Positions 32,848 through 41,816 of a stretch of 64,000 bases of DNA are shown piece after piece. Source of the DNA: Candidatus Pseudoruminococcus merdavium. Lineage in GTDB: Bacteria > Bacillota > Clostridia > Oscillospirales > Ruminococcaceae. Position numbers and translations under genes: made by a program. The stretch spans positions 186,001-250,000 of the forward strand of contig CAJFSS010000005.1 of NCBI GenBank assembly GCA_904419745.1, in the 5' to 3' direction. How positions within the stretch are numbered: position 1 is the first letter of the stretch; the number at the start of each line of letters is the position of its first letter. A model generated the notes under the pieces. It made no database searches. It was not told where the DNA came from and worked only from the letters and a program-made list of their open reading frames with translations.

Positions 32848-34479
32848 ATGAAAATTGTCATTATCGGCGGCGTGGCTGCCGGAACCAAGGCGGCTGCCAA
32901 GCTGAAAAGGGAAAACCGGGATTATGAAGTCCTGATTTTGACAAAAAGCAAAGATATCTCCTATGCAGGGTGCGGTCTCCCTTATTATGTAGGTGAAGTT
33001 ATTCAAAACCGCGAACAACTGATTGTCAATACGCCGGAGAGCTTTTCCAAACTGACCGGTGCAGAAGTCAGGACGAGGACTGAAGTGACTGCTGTCAACC
33101 GTGCTACCAAAACGGTAACAGCGGTGGATTTGGAGAGCGGGATTTCCAGCGAATATTCCTATGACAAACTGATCATTGCAACCGGTGCAGATCCGATCAA
33201 ACCGCCAATAGAAGGGGTGGATCTTCCAGGCGTTTATACCATGAGAACCCCGGATGATGCGATTATGCTCCGTAATGCCGTGGATGAAGGAAAACTCAAA
33301 CGGGCCGCAGTGATCGGCGGTGGTTATATCGGGTTGGAAATTGCAGAAAACCTTTCTCAGATGGGCGTGCGCGTCAGCGTCATTGAAATGCTTCCCCATG
33401 TCCTTCAACCTGGCTTTGATCCGGAGATGGCGGAGTATGTGGAAAGCAAGATGGCAGACGCCGGCGTCATGGCTTTTACTGGTACCCGGCTTGTCGGGAT
33501 CGAAGGCGACGGAAAGGTGGAAAAAATTCGCACCCAAAAACGCACTATGAAAGCGGACGCTGTGATTTTGAGCGTGGGAATCCGTCCGAATACCGCTTTT
33601 CTTGCAGACAGTGGCTTGGAATTGATGCCGAATAAAACGGTTAAGGTCAATGCCTACATGCAGACGAATGATGAGGATATCTATGCAGTCGGCGATTGTG
33701 CCTGTGTTAGCAATGCACAGACTCACTCCTCTGCGTGGTCGCCAATGGGCTCTTCTGCTAACATTGAGGGACGCCTGGTTGCAAAGGCCATTGCCGGGGA
33801 TAAACGGGAATACCGTGGAGTGCTGGGGACAGCGGTTGCAAAACTTGCCGGGGTCAATATCGCCCGTACCGGACTGACCGAAGCTCAGGCAAAAGAGGCA
33901 GGTTACGATGCGGTAAGCGTTGTCACGGTGGTCGATGATAAGGCGCATTATTATCCTGGCGCTTCTTCCTTTGTGGTCAAAATGATTGCAGATAAGACTA
34001 CGCTTAAACTCCTGGGAATCCAGGTGATTGGAACCGGCGCTGTAGATAAGATGGCGGATATAGCGGTAACGGCTATCACCATGGGCGCTACATTGCACGA
34101 CGTGGAGGATATGGATCTCGCCTATGCTCCTCCGTTTTCCACAGCGATTCATCCGTTTACCCATACGGTCAATGTGCTGCTCAATAAGATTTCCGGTGTA
34201 TTTGAAACCTTTACCCCAGCACAGTATTTGGAAGGCGCGGCAGAAGGATATCGGTTGGTTGATCTTTCGCTCCAGCCCGCAATTGAAGGCGCACCTTATG
34301 TGGATTTGACTTCCATTACAGACAAGATGGAAGGTTTTGAGGATAAAAATGAAAAGTTACTGCTGGTATGCACTAAGGGCAAGAGGGCATACATGGCCCA
34401 AAACCGGCTCAAACACTGCGGATACACCAATACCAAAGTACTCGAAGGCGGTACAACAGTAAACGAAGTGGAAGCGTAA
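32848..34479 (+). CDS. CoA-disulfide/persulfide reductase with C-terminal rhodanese domain
   Basis: The 543-residue flavoprotein fuses a CoA-disulfide reductase (residues ~1-445) to a rhodanese domain (~460-543). Seen are the FAD site IIGGVAAGTKAA, the single redox Cys42 in SYAGCGLPYYVG, the NAD(P)H site VIGGGYIGLEIAE, and the second FAD site IYAVGDCA. The rhodanese part keeps its active Cys in LLVCTKGKRA. Related CoADR-Rhd enzymes reduce persulfides or polysulfide with NAD(P)H. The start follows AAAGGAG (32832-32838). It is followed 51 bases later by a siroheme reductase gene and faces a LysR regulator, so a role in sulfur reduction is likely. Confidence 0.93.
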   Translation: MKIVIIGGVAAGTKAAAKLKRENRDYEVLILTKSKDISYAGCGLPYYVGEVIQNREQLIVNTPESFSKLTGAEVRTRTEVTAVNRATKTVTAVDLESGISSEYSYDKLIIATGADPIKPPIEGVDLPGVYTMRTPDDAIMLRNAVDEGKLKRAAVIGGGYIGLEIAENLSQMGVRVSVIEMLPHVLQPGFDPEMAEYVESKMADAGVMAFTGTRLVGIEGDGKVEKIRTQKRTMKADAVILSVGIRPNTAFLADSGLELMPNKTVKVNAYMQTNDEDIYAVGDCACVSNAQTHSSAWSPMGSSANIEGRLVAKAIAGDKREYRGVLGTAVAKLAGVNIARTGLTEAQAKEAGYDAVSVVTVVDDKAHYYPGASSFVVKMIADKTTLKLLGIQVIGTGAVDKMADIAVTAITMGATLHDVEDMDLAYAPPFSTAIHPFTHTVNVLLNKISGVFETFTPAQYLEGAAEGYRLVDLSLQPAIEGAPYVDLTSITDKMEGFEDKNEKLLLVCTKGKRAYMAQNRLKHCGYTNTKVLEGGTTVNEVEA

Positions 34480-34530
34480 ACAAAACTGGCGAGAAAAATT
34501 AAGAATAGAAAAGTCAAATGGAGGAATATT

Positions 34531-35478
34531 ATGACAACAATCAGTGCAGAGGAAATCAAACGCGTAAAAGGCATGGGGTTTCTGAATAACCGTGGAACCG
34601 ACAAGTTTTCCATGCGAGTAATTACAGAAAATGGCGTACTCACCGCGGCGCAGATGAAAAACCTGACCGAAGTGGCGGATAAATTTGGAAATGGGCAGGT
34701 AGCCCTCACATCCCGTATGACAGTGGAACTGCCGGGGATCAAGTTTGAAGATATCGAGACAGTCCGCGAGTACATAGCAAAAGAGGGCTTGGTGACTGGC
34801 GGTACCGGTTCCAGGGTACGCCCAGTCGTCTCCTGTAAAGGGACAGTGTGTCAGTATGGTCTGATTGACACCCAGGCTCTTGCCAAAGAGATTCACAAGG
34901 TCTTTTATGAAGGGTATTATGACGTCAAGCTGCCGCATAAGTTTAAAATTGCGGTTGGTGGATGTCCGAACAACTGCGTCAAACCGGATCTGAACGACCT
35001 CGGTATTGTTGGACAGCGGATTCCAAATTTTGACGAGGATCTCTGTAACGGTTGCAAAAAGTGTTCTGTGGATGCTGCCTGCCCGATGGGAGCTGCCAAA
35101 GTTGAAGACGGCCTGCTTGAAATTGACAAGGATATCTGTAACAATTGTGGGCGGTGTATTGGTTCGTGCCGGTTCGATGCAATTGAGGATGGTCAGACTG
35201 GATACAAAATCTACATTGGTGGGCGCTGGGGCAAAAAGGTCGCACAGGGTCATGCACTAAGCAAAATTTTTACCAGTAAAGAAGAAGTTATGAAAGTAGT
35301 GGAGAAGGCAATTCTTCTCTTTAGGGAACAGGGAAAGACCGGCGAACGCTTTGCCGCAACGATCGATCGTATTGGATTTGAGAATGTGGAAGCTCAGCTT
35401 CTTTCCGACGAGATTCTGGAAAGAAAGCAGGAGATTCTTGATGCACAGCTGCATTTAACCGGCGGTGCAACCTGCTAA
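34531..35478 (+). CDS. siroheme sulfite/nitrite reductase-like protein with ferredoxin domain
   Basis: The 315-residue protein has a ferredoxin-like substrate lobe followed by the siroheme-[4Fe-4S] binding motif: Cys residues in SCKGTVCQYG and GGCPNNCVKPD. A two-cluster ferredoxin insert follows (CNGCKKCSVDAACP and CNNCGRCIGSC). This matches the short anaerobic sulfite reductase family (AsrC-like) and the many uncharacterised clostridial 'nitrite and sulphite reductase' proteins. Reaction expected: multi-electron reduction of sulfite or a related anion in the cytoplasm. No asrA/asrB genes are adjacent; the CoADR-rhodanese gene upstream may be part of the same operon. GGAGG precedes the ATG. 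Confidence 0.88.
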   Translation: MTTISAEEIKRVKGMGFLNNRGTDKFSMRVITENGVLTAAQMKNLTEVADKFGNGQVALTSRMTVELPGIKFEDIETVREYIAKEGLVTGGTGSRVRPVVSCKGTVCQYGLIDTQALAKEIHKVFYEGYYDVKLPHKFKIAVGGCPNNCVKPDLNDLGIVGQRIPNFDEDLCNGCKKCSVDAACPMGAAKVEDGLLEIDKDICNNCGRCIGSCRFDAIEDGQTGYKIYIGGRWGKKVAQGHALSKIFTSKEEVMKVVEKAILLFREQGKTGERFAATIDRIGFENVEAQLLSDEILERKQEILDAQLHLTGGATC

Positions 35479-35519
35479 AGGGCTGTTCCATACAGGAAAA
35501 ACGGATGAAACAAACCAAC

Positions 35520-35552
35520 AAGGCGTCCTCCCTGGAAATGGGAGGACGCCTT
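35520..35552. terminator. terminator hairpin between convergent genes
   Basis: AAGGCGTCCTCCC (35520-35532) pairs perfectly with GGGAGGACGCCTT (35540-35552). The T tail is interrupted, so efficiency is uncertain. Confidence 0.75.
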
Positions 35553-35621
35553 GTTTCTCTTTCCTGCTATTGGAAAAGCGAAAGATGTTCTATGCTGCCA
35601 GGATCATGGACTGTGATAAGA

Positions 35622-36575
35622 TTAGCAGAGGGATTTTAAAATATCCAATTCATTTTTCATGATTGTTTCATGAAACCGGATTTCTGTACGATGGGATACA
35701 AACCACTCATAAGCGTTGTGTAACCCCATGATAAAATCCGTTTCTTCGGGCACAAGGGCTTTGATTTTTGATACTTCCAACACATTGCTGTAATCATAGA
35801 AGGGAAAGAAGTCACGGACATGGCGTCCATCCTTTTGATAATCATAGGGAATGATCTGGGCCTGTTTTCCACATGCCTTGCAACAGCTTTCTATCCATTC
35901 GCTTGCAGTGGGTGCAAACTGATTCCCTACGTTAAAAGTATGGATTCCCTGTAATCTGTACTCCAATAGAACCTGGACGATATGGGCAAGATCCGGTGCA
36001 TAGATAAACTGAAGTTTTGGATTGGAGAGAGGGATAAGCAGCGGCCTGTCACTCAGGAGATGTTCAAACACAAAACTCTCTCGCTGTGCGTAGTTGTTTT
36101 CCCCATAGACGTAAGGGGGCCTTAAGAGAAAGACCGTTGTTTTGCTGCCGGAGAAGTGCTGAGTAAGAAATTGTTCGGCTTCGATTTTGTTTGTCCCGTA
36201 TTCTTTCCAGAAGGAATTAGGCCCAAGCCGATCAGATTCTGCAAAGGGAGGGGTCAGTTCTTCCACAGCATACACGGCGCTGGAAGAGATGAAGACAAAA
36301 TGAGAAAGCCGGGAGCAATCCATATTATTACAGAGAATGGAGAGTTCCCGGCGGTTCAAGCCGCATACGTCAATCACAATATCAAAATTTGTGCCGGCAA
36401 GTACTTGTTGTATTGCTTTCTCGTCATTCCGGTCGCAGACGATCTGACGGACATTTTCCCCAGGTTTCCTGCTTCCGCGGTTGAGGACCGTGACGTTGTA
36501 CCCTGCGTTGGAAAGAGTCTCCGTGATGCTTTTTCCAATAAAATAGCTTCCGCCCATGACAAGGATTTTTTTCAT
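35622..36575 (-). CDS. NAD-dependent epimerase/dehydratase-family protein
   Basis: The 317-residue protein is an extended short-chain dehydrogenase. It has the NAD(P) site VMGGSYFIGKSI at the N-terminus and the catalytic Tyr-x3-Lys in KEYGTNKIEAEQ. RPPYVYGENN is the typical substrate-domain motif. The sequence after residue ~170 (PKLQFIYAPDLAHIV) resembles the nucleotide-sugar epimerase-like group including CSP41-type RNA-binding proteins, so activity on a sugar nucleotide is possible but not shown. GAGGAG precedes the ATG. It has its own promoter (36622-36650). No sugar genes are near. Confidence 0.85.
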   Translation of the reverse strand: MKKILVMGGSYFIGKSITETLSNAGYNVTVLNRGSRKPGENVRQIVCDRNDEKAIQQVLAGTNFDIVIDVCGLNRRELSILCNNMDCSRLSHFVFISSSAVYAVEELTPPFAESDRLGPNSFWKEYGTNKIEAEQFLTQHFSGSKTTVFLLRPPYVYGENNYAQRESFVFEHLLSDRPLLIPLSNPKLQFIYAPDLAHIVQVLLEYRLQGIHTFNVGNQFAPTASEWIESCCKACGKQAQIIPYDYQKDGRHVRDFFPFYDYSNVLEVSKIKALVPEETDFIMGLHNAYEWFVSHRTEIRFHETIMKNELDILKSLC

Positions 36576-36621
36576 CAGGCCTTCTCCTCTCTGATTTCAG
36601 ATAAAGATAACGGATACCTCC

Positions 36622-36650
36622 ATTTTAGCAAAAAAACGGTTTTGATACAA
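36622..36650 (-). promoter_or_regulatory. promoter of the epimerase-like gene
   Basis: On the minus strand TTGTAT (36650 to 36645), 17 bases, TAAAAT (36627 to 36622), about 47 bases before the start codon. Confidence 0.6.
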
Positions 36651-36664
36651 ATAGAGAAAACCAT

Positions 36665-36695
36665 AAAAAGACCGGCGCTCATCGCCGGTCTTTTT
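36665..36695. terminator. terminator of pyruvate kinase
   Basis: A perfect stem AAAAAGACCGGCG with its complement (CTCAT loop), T-rich on the minus strand after the pyk stop. Confidence 0.88.
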
Positions 36696-36702
36696 AAGAA
36701 TA

Positions 36703-38457
36703 CTATTTTTCTTCTGCTAGATTACAGACAAACCCACGGGCTGCGTCCACATTCACACAGGTACCGCCTTTTAGGATATGGGTTGCATTTTTACACCCGA
36801 CAATTACCGGAATATCAAGCGCCATGCCAATGGTTGCAGCATGGGAGTTGATTCCCGGTTCTTCTGTAATAATAGCGCTTGCCTGTTTCATAATATCAAG
36901 AATCTGATTGGAAGTTTGTGGAATTACCAAAATATCTCCGCGGGTAAACGTCTTATGGGCCTCCTCTTCATTTTTTGCCACACACAGGGTACCCACACAG
37001 GATGAAGTCCCAATTCCATCACCGGAGGCAAGAACATCCCCGATAATCTGGACTTTAATGAGATTGGTTGTCCCAGCTACAGAAAGAGGGGCGCCGAGAG
37101 TAATTACAACCAGTTCCCCATCTGAGACAACCCCTTCTCTTCGGATAGTTGTTACAACATGCTCAAACAAATCGTCCATGTCGTCCATTTCTTCCACCAT
37201 AATTGGAGTCACACCCCAGGACATACACATATGCCGATATGTATGCTCAGAAGGAGTACAGCCGATGATGGGAATTTCCGGCCGGTATTTGGAAATCATG
37301 CGTGCAGTATGGCCGGAAAGGGTAACTGTGATGATTGCGGCAGCACCAAGGTCATGCGCAGTCGTACAGGTTGCATGGGAGATAGCATTGGTGACATCTC
37401 CACGGAAGTCTTTGTCCTCCCGGTCTTTAAAGTGATTGGTGGCAAGCACATCGCGTTCAGTACGCTCTGCAATGCGCGCCATTGTTTTGACCGCTTCAAC
37501 TGGGTAAGCGCCCGCCGCGGTTTCTCCGGAAAGCATGATGGCGCTGGTACCGTCATAAATGGCATTTGCCACATCGGTGGCTTCGGCACGGGTTGGACGG
37601 GGGTTCTTGATCATGCTGTCAAGCATTTGAGTGGCGGTAATTACCTGTTTTCCGGCATTATAGGCTTTGCTGATAATCCGTTTTTGCAGGATAGGGACAT
37701 CTTCCAGGGGGATCTCAACTCCCATGTCCCCACGGGCAACCATAACACCATCGGCAACCATCAGGATTTCGTCGATATTGTCCACGCCTTCTGCATTTTC
37801 AATTTTGGCAATAATCCGGATAGTATCGCATTTGCATTCGTCTAGGATTTTTCGAATTTGAAGAATATCATCCGCACAGCGGACAAAAGAAGCCGCGATA
37901 AAATCGAACCCTTCTTTCACACCAAAGACAATGTCATCATGATCTTTTTGGCTGATATAGGGCATGCTCAGACGGGTTCCGGGGACATTAACGCCCTTGT
38001 GGTTGGAAACCGGCCCGTCGTTGAGTACACGACAGATGATCTCTGTTTCTGTCAAATCGACAACTTTGAGGGCGACAAGCCCGTCGTCCAACAGGACAAT
38101 CCGTCCGACTTCCAGGTCGGAGACAAGGCCTGGATAGGAAATGGAGACATGTGTTTTATCCCCGAGGATTTCCTCAGTGGTAAGGGTAAAACGTTCTCCC
38201 TGCTTTAAGTAGACTTTTCCATCCTGAAAGTTGCCGAGGCGGATTTCAGGACCTTTTGTATCAAGCAGTGCAGCGGCGGGTTTTCCCATCTCTTTTGCCG
38301 CCTGACGAAACCGTGCAAGGAGCTCGTGGTGCTCCTCATGGGTCGAATGTGAGAAATTGAAACGTGCAACATCCATGCCGGCACACAGCAGTTGTTTGAT
38401 CATATCCACAGTATTGGTAGCCGGGCCAAGTGTGCACACAATTTTTGTTCTTCTCAT
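36703..38457 (-). CDS. pyk: pyruvate kinase with C-terminal phosphohistidine-like domain
   Basis: Pyruvate kinase makes ATP and pyruvate from phosphoenolpyruvate in glycolysis. The 584-residue protein shows RRTKIVCTLGPATN at the start, LLDTKGPEIRLG, the active-site MVARGDMGVEIP and TATQMLDSMIKNPRPTRAE in the barrel, then the allosteric C domain. As in Bacillus enzymes, an extra ~110-residue domain follows with ITEEPGINSHAATIG, which resembles the phosphohistidine domain of PEP synthases. The start at 38457 is preceded by GAGGTG. It is monocistronic, with divergent mutY upstream. Confidence 0.97.
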   Translation of the reverse strand: MRRTKIVCTLGPATNTVDMIKQLLCAGMDVARFNFSHSTHEEHHELLARFRQAAKEMGKPAAALLDTKGPEIRLGNFQDGKVYLKQGERFTLTTEEILGDKTHVSISYPGLVSDLEVGRIVLLDDGLVALKVVDLTETEIICRVLNDGPVSNHKGVNVPGTRLSMPYISQKDHDDIVFGVKEGFDFIAASFVRCADDILQIRKILDECKCDTIRIIAKIENAEGVDNIDEILMVADGVMVARGDMGVEIPLEDVPILQKRIISKAYNAGKQVITATQMLDSMIKNPRPTRAEATDVANAIYDGTSAIMLSGETAAGAYPVEAVKTMARIAERTERDVLATNHFKDREDKDFRGDVTNAISHATCTTAHDLGAAAIITVTLSGHTARMISKYRPEIPIIGCTPSEHTYRHMCMSWGVTPIMVEEMDDMDDLFEHVVTTIRREGVVSDGELVVITLGAPLSVAGTTNLIKVQIIGDVLASGDGIGTSSCVGTLCVAKNEEEAHKTFTRGDILVIPQTSNQILDIMKQASAIITEEPGINSHAATIGMALDIPVIVGCKNATHILKGGTCVNVDAARGFVCNLAEEK

Positions 38458-38514
38458 CGAAAACACCTCTGTTTATTCGGATCATCTTTTTATCCTATAA
38501 ATTTTCCCATGCTA

Positions 38515-38542
38515 ACTATACCATAAAATATTTTTGGTGCAA
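38515..38542 (-). promoter_or_regulatory. promoter of pyk
   Basis: On the minus strand TTGCAC (38542 to 38537), 16 bases, TATAGT (38520 to 38515). Confidence 0.65.
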
Positions 38543-38590
38543 GGGAATTTTTCAGAAATTTAACGCTTGGCGGCAAAGCTTTTAAAGTGT

Positions 38591-38619
38591 TTGCTTATTT
38601 TGTCAAAAAAAGATATAAT
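38591..38619 (+). promoter_or_regulatory. promoter of mutY
   Basis: TTGCTT (38591-38596), 17 bases, TATAAT (38614-38619). The start codon is only about 25 bases after the -10, so the leader is very short. Confidence 0.65.
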
Positions 38620-38642
38620 GTCATGCGTACAGGGGGATGAAT

Positions 38643-39743
38643 ATGCCAGAAAATTTTTATGGGATTTTAAAGACAAGGGAACAGGCTCTTGAACACCTAA
38701 AACAGGTAGCCCCGGCATTGCTTGCATGGTATGACGCCAACGCCAGGGTGCTGCCATGGAGGGAAAACAAAGACCCTTACCGGATTTGGATTTCGGAAAT
38801 TATGCTCCAGCAAACCAGGGTGGAGGCAGTTAAACCCTATTATGAGCGGTTTTTGTCGGCATTTCCAAATGTAACGGCTTTGGCGCAATCCCCCGTGGAA
38901 CGTGTGCTCAAACTCTGGGAAGGGCTTGGTTACTATAGTCGGGCCAGAAACCTACATAAAGCGGCAAACCAAATACTACAGGAATATTCCGGAAAATTTC
39001 CCCATTCTGCCAAGGAACTGAGAAGGCTTTCCGGGATTGGGGAATATACGGCTGGGGCAATCGCCTCGATTGCCTTTGAACAGCGGGTTCCGGCTGTGGA
39101 TGGCAATGTACTGCGAGTGCTCTCTCGGTTGCTCCAAAGTCCGGCGGATATTATGAAAACGCGGGAAAAAAAGGCGCTGTCGGCTTTGGCGCAAGATATG
39201 ATGCCAATGCATCGGGTAGGGGACTATAATCAGGCTATGATGGAAATTGGAGCTCTTGTCTGTGTTCCAAATGGATCTCCCCATTGCGTGGAATGCCCGC
39301 TTTCCGGATTGTGCCTGGCACACAAAGGCGGCTGTGAAGAGGACTATCCAAAAAAATCCCCTAAAAAGGGACGCAGGCAAGAGCAAAAAACGCTTTTGCT
39401 TATCCTGTGCGGGGAAAAGGTATTACTCCATAAGCGTCCTTCTGAAGGCTTATTGGCGGGCCTGTGGGAATTTCCCATGGTGGATGGGACGGTGACAGCG
39501 CAAGAGGCTCTACAGAGTTGGAAAATCCCGCCGGAGTCAGTGAAAAAGGTGATTTCCGCCGGGAATGCAAAACATATTTTCAGCCATGTGGAATGGCATA
39601 TGAAAGGGGAATTGGTGTGGCTCGACAGGTTTCCAATGCCGCTTCCGGAAACAGAGTGGGTAGATGAAAAAGAATTGAGAGAGACATACCCAATTGCAGC
39701 CGCACAGAAAAAATACCGGAATTTAGTATTAAAATTCTTATAA
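38643..39743 (+). CDS. mutY: A/G-specific adenine DNA glycosylase
   Basis: MutY removes adenine paired with 8-oxoguanine. The 366-residue protein has [22 protein letters not shown] with the catalytic Glu region, the helix-hairpin-helix [12 protein letters not shown], and the catalytic Asp in [10 protein letters not shown]. The cluster ligands are [18 protein letters not shown] (C-x6-C-x2-C-x5-C). A C-terminal NUDIX-like domain recognises 8-oxoG ([18 protein letters not shown]). The ATG at 38643 is preferred to 38637, because AGGGGG ends right before the latter. mgsA follows 16 bases later and is probably cotranscribed. Confidence 0.96.
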   Translation: MPENFYGILKTREQALEHLKQVAPALLAWYDANARVLPWRENKDPYRIWISEIMLQQTRVEAVKPYYERFLSAFPNVTALAQSPVERVLKLWEGLGYYSRARNLHKAANQILQEYSGKFPHSAKELRRLSGIGEYTAGAIASIAFEQRVPAVDGNVLRVLSRLLQSPADIMKTREKKALSALAQDMMPMHRVGDYNQAMMEIGALVCVPNGSPHCVECPLSGLCLAHKGGCEEDYPKKSPKKGRRQEQKTLLLILCGEKVLLHKRPSEGLLAGLWEFPMVDGTVTAQEALQSWKIPPESVKKVISAGNAKHIFSHVEWHMKGELVWLDRFPMPLPETEWVDEKELRETYPIAAAQKKYRNLVLKFL

Positions 39744-39759
39744 TGGGGAGGAACTCCGG

Positions 39760-40254
39760 ATGGAAAAAGATTATCAGATCGTAAAAATGGAAAAGCAAAA
39801 GCACATTGCATTGATTGCACATGACAACCGCAAACAGGATTTAATTGAGTGGGTCAAATCAAAAAAGGAAATTTTACACCGGCATTTCCTGTGCGGCACT
39901 GGTACAACGGCAAAACTTATCAGCGAATATGCAGGGCTTCCTGTCAAGGCTTATCACAGCGGCCCGCTTGGTGGAGACCAGCAGATTGGCGCACGGATTG
40001 CAGAGGGGGAAATCGATTTTATGATTTTTTTCTGGGATCCGCTTTCTGCCCAGCCGCATGACCCGGATGTCAAAGCGCTTTTGCGCATTTCTGCGCTTTA
40101 TGACATCCCGGTGGCAACGAATCCCTCCACTGCGGATTTCCTGCTCAGTTCCCCGTTGATGGATGAGGAGTATGATCGCCACATTATTGATTATGCCAAA
40201 CGGATGAAGCGCAGGACGGAAGATTTTTCGAAAGGCAACTTGTCAGAATTTTGA
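39760..40254 (+). CDS. mgsA: methylglyoxal synthase
   Basis: It converts dihydroxyacetone phosphate to methylglyoxal and phosphate, a glycolytic bypass that relieves sugar-phosphate stress. The 164-residue protein has the family landmarks [23 protein letters not shown], and the active-site [29 protein letters not shown] and [13 protein letters not shown] follow. The N-terminus is about ten residues longer than usual. GGGGAGG precedes the ATG. A strong terminator follows directly. pyk, another enzyme of lower glycolysis, is nearby but on the other strand. Confidence 0.96.
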   Translation: MEKDYQIVKMEKQKHIALIAHDNRKQDLIEWVKSKKEILHRHFLCGTGTTAKLISEYAGLPVKAYHSGPLGGDQQIGARIAEGEIDFMIFFWDPLSAQPHDPDVKALLRISALYDIPVATNPSTADFLLSSPLMDEEYDRHIIDYAKRMKRRTEDFSKGNLSEF

Positions 40255-40262
40255 TTTCCTCT

Positions 40263-40294
40263 AAAAACCGGCTTTAAACAGAAAGCCGGTTTTT
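40263..40294 (+). terminator. intrinsic terminator after mgsA
   Basis: A perfect 13-bp stem (AAAAACCGGCTTT with its complement) ending in a T run. Confidence 0.9.
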
Positions 40295-40449
40295 ATTTTT
40301 GATATTTTATCAATATTTCTGCAATATCATAAGTGCATCCTGTGGATGAATCGAGTGGTGTGCCTGGGGATGCGGCATAAAAAGATTGACAAGTTTGTTA
40401 TACTAGTATTGTGTACTTTTACGGAATACCAAAGAAAAGGGGTTTTTCC

Positions 40450-41454
40450 ATGCAGGAATTTCATGGACACGAACACAATGGCTTTTTTGCAAACTGGCTG
40501 GAACAGACTTTGGAAAGCACGGGGATGCCCCATGGGGGAGTTCATTTTCTTACAGAGCTGATTATCGATTCCATCAATATTTTTCTGATTTTATTTCTTG
40601 TCATGACGGTTGTCTCTTTTTTGCAGACGTATCTTCAGTTTGATAAGATGCAGAAAAAACTTGTGGGGCTTAATAGTGTGTGGGGATATGCGCTGGCGTT
40701 AGCGCTGGGGACGCTTTCTCCCTTTTGCAGTTGCACTATCATTCCAGTAGTGATTGGATTATTAAATATGGGAGTCCCGGTTGGGGTATGCATCTGTTTT
40801 TTGACTTCCGCTTCCATGCTCAATGTGACGGCGCTGATTGCTCTATTTTCGGCGACTACCCCCTCGTTTTTCCTAATGTATATCATATTGGCTGTACTGG
40901 TAGTTATTATAAGTTCGGTATTAATGGCAGTTTTTTTCAAGGCGGGGGATGCAAAACTCTATCACATAGATGAAAAGGAACTGGAAGGACATCACCATCA
41001 TGAACATCATCACCATGACCACCATGGTGGGGAAAATCCGGATACACTGCGTGGGCGTATCCGCTGTGCGCTCCACTCTACGGGAGAGGTGTTTTCCTCT
41101 TCTTGGCTGTTTATTCTCCTTGGGGTTGCATTGTCTGCGGCCATGTCAGCATTTTTACCGATTGAACAGGCCACGGATTTTGTAACAGGCAATAGCTTTT
41201 TATCAATGCTTTTGGTTTGTGTGATTGGACTTCCCATTCATTCGGATATGTTTACCATTTTGCCGTTGATCGGTATTTTCCGGACACTAAGCACCCCAGT
41301 TGCCCTTGTCTTTATTGTGGCGACTATGATGATTTCCATCCCGGAAATTGTCCTGCTCAGCAGGGCGTTTAAAGCAAAATTCATCGCTATATATACCGGA
41401 ATCCTTTTTGTGCTGGCAGTGGCATTTGGGAGCGCATTATTGCTGATATTTTAA
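40450..41454 (+). CDS. DUF318/ArsP-type permease with histidine-rich loop
   Basis: The 334-residue membrane protein has about eight helices in two halves. Each half resembles the 'predicted permease' DUF318/ArsP family, with the characteristic GTLSPFCSCTIIPVVIGLLNMGVP and LPIHSDMFTILPLIG segments. The CSC cysteine pair is the site linked to trivalent arsenical transport in ArsP. Between the halves lies a cytoplasmic loop with eleven His within about 18 residues (HHHHEHHHH type), a likely divalent metal-binding region. The substrate could be an organoarsenical or a metal. TTGACA at 40386-40391 may be the -35. AAAAGGGG precedes the ATG. Confidence 0.82.
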   Translation: MQEFHGHEHNGFFANWLEQTLESTGMPHGGVHFLTELIIDSINIFLILFLVMTVVSFLQTYLQFDKMQKKLVGLNSVWGYALALALGTLSPFCSCTIIPVVIGLLNMGVPVGVCICFLTSASMLNVTALIALFSATTPSFFLMYIILAVLVVIISSVLMAVFFKAGDAKLYHIDEKELEGHHHHEHHHHDHHGGENPDTLRGRIRCALHSTGEVFSSSWLFILLGVALSAAMSAFLPIEQATDFVTGNSFLSMLLVCVIGLPIHSDMFTILPLIGIFRTLSTPVALVFIVATMMISIPEIVLLSRAFKAKFIAIYTGILFVLAVAFGSALLLIF

Positions 41455-41470
41455 AAATTGTTTCTTGTTC

Positions 41471-41501
41471 AAAAAACAGCGGGAATCCCCCGCTGTTTTT
41501 T
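41471..41501. terminator. terminator after the permease gene
   Basis: AAAAAACAGCGGG pairs with its complement around a four- to five-base loop, with T and A runs. Confidence 0.9.
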
Positions 41502-41816
41502 ATATGCTTTACTTATACATGGTTGGTGTGTATATAAGAAACGGCCGGATTTTCCTGGGCCTAAAGTCCCCATCTTGAGAGAATCTCTATGATAAAGAAG
41601 GATGGGGAGGATTTTAAAAATAGGGTGTTGAGGGAGAAATCCATTAGCACATTAAAGGGCAAAAGCAAATGTCAATTCATAAAATAGCTGAAAATACAGG
41701 CGCGATATAGATGAAATTTACAAAAAAAATCCTTGGTTCAGTCTAACTAGATGCAATTTGCTCAAAAAAGAGTTATAATAAGGTTGCAATTTAGGAAACA
41801 GGAAGGGGATGGGGCA
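41502..41816 (+). promoter_or_regulatory. leader region of the ABC exporter operon
   Basis: No gene is visible. A two-part hairpin at 41568-41607 pairs CCCCATC with GATGGGG and, inside, GAGA with TCTC. TATAAT at 41774-41779 is a probable -10 with no good -35. GGAAGGGGATGGGG precedes the first gene. Confidence 0.45.

Noticed and set aside
32791-34164. 457-codon minus-strand frame opposite the CoA-disulfide reductase
   Set aside because: It is antisense to a clear enzyme with all motifs; composition reflects the complement of its codons.
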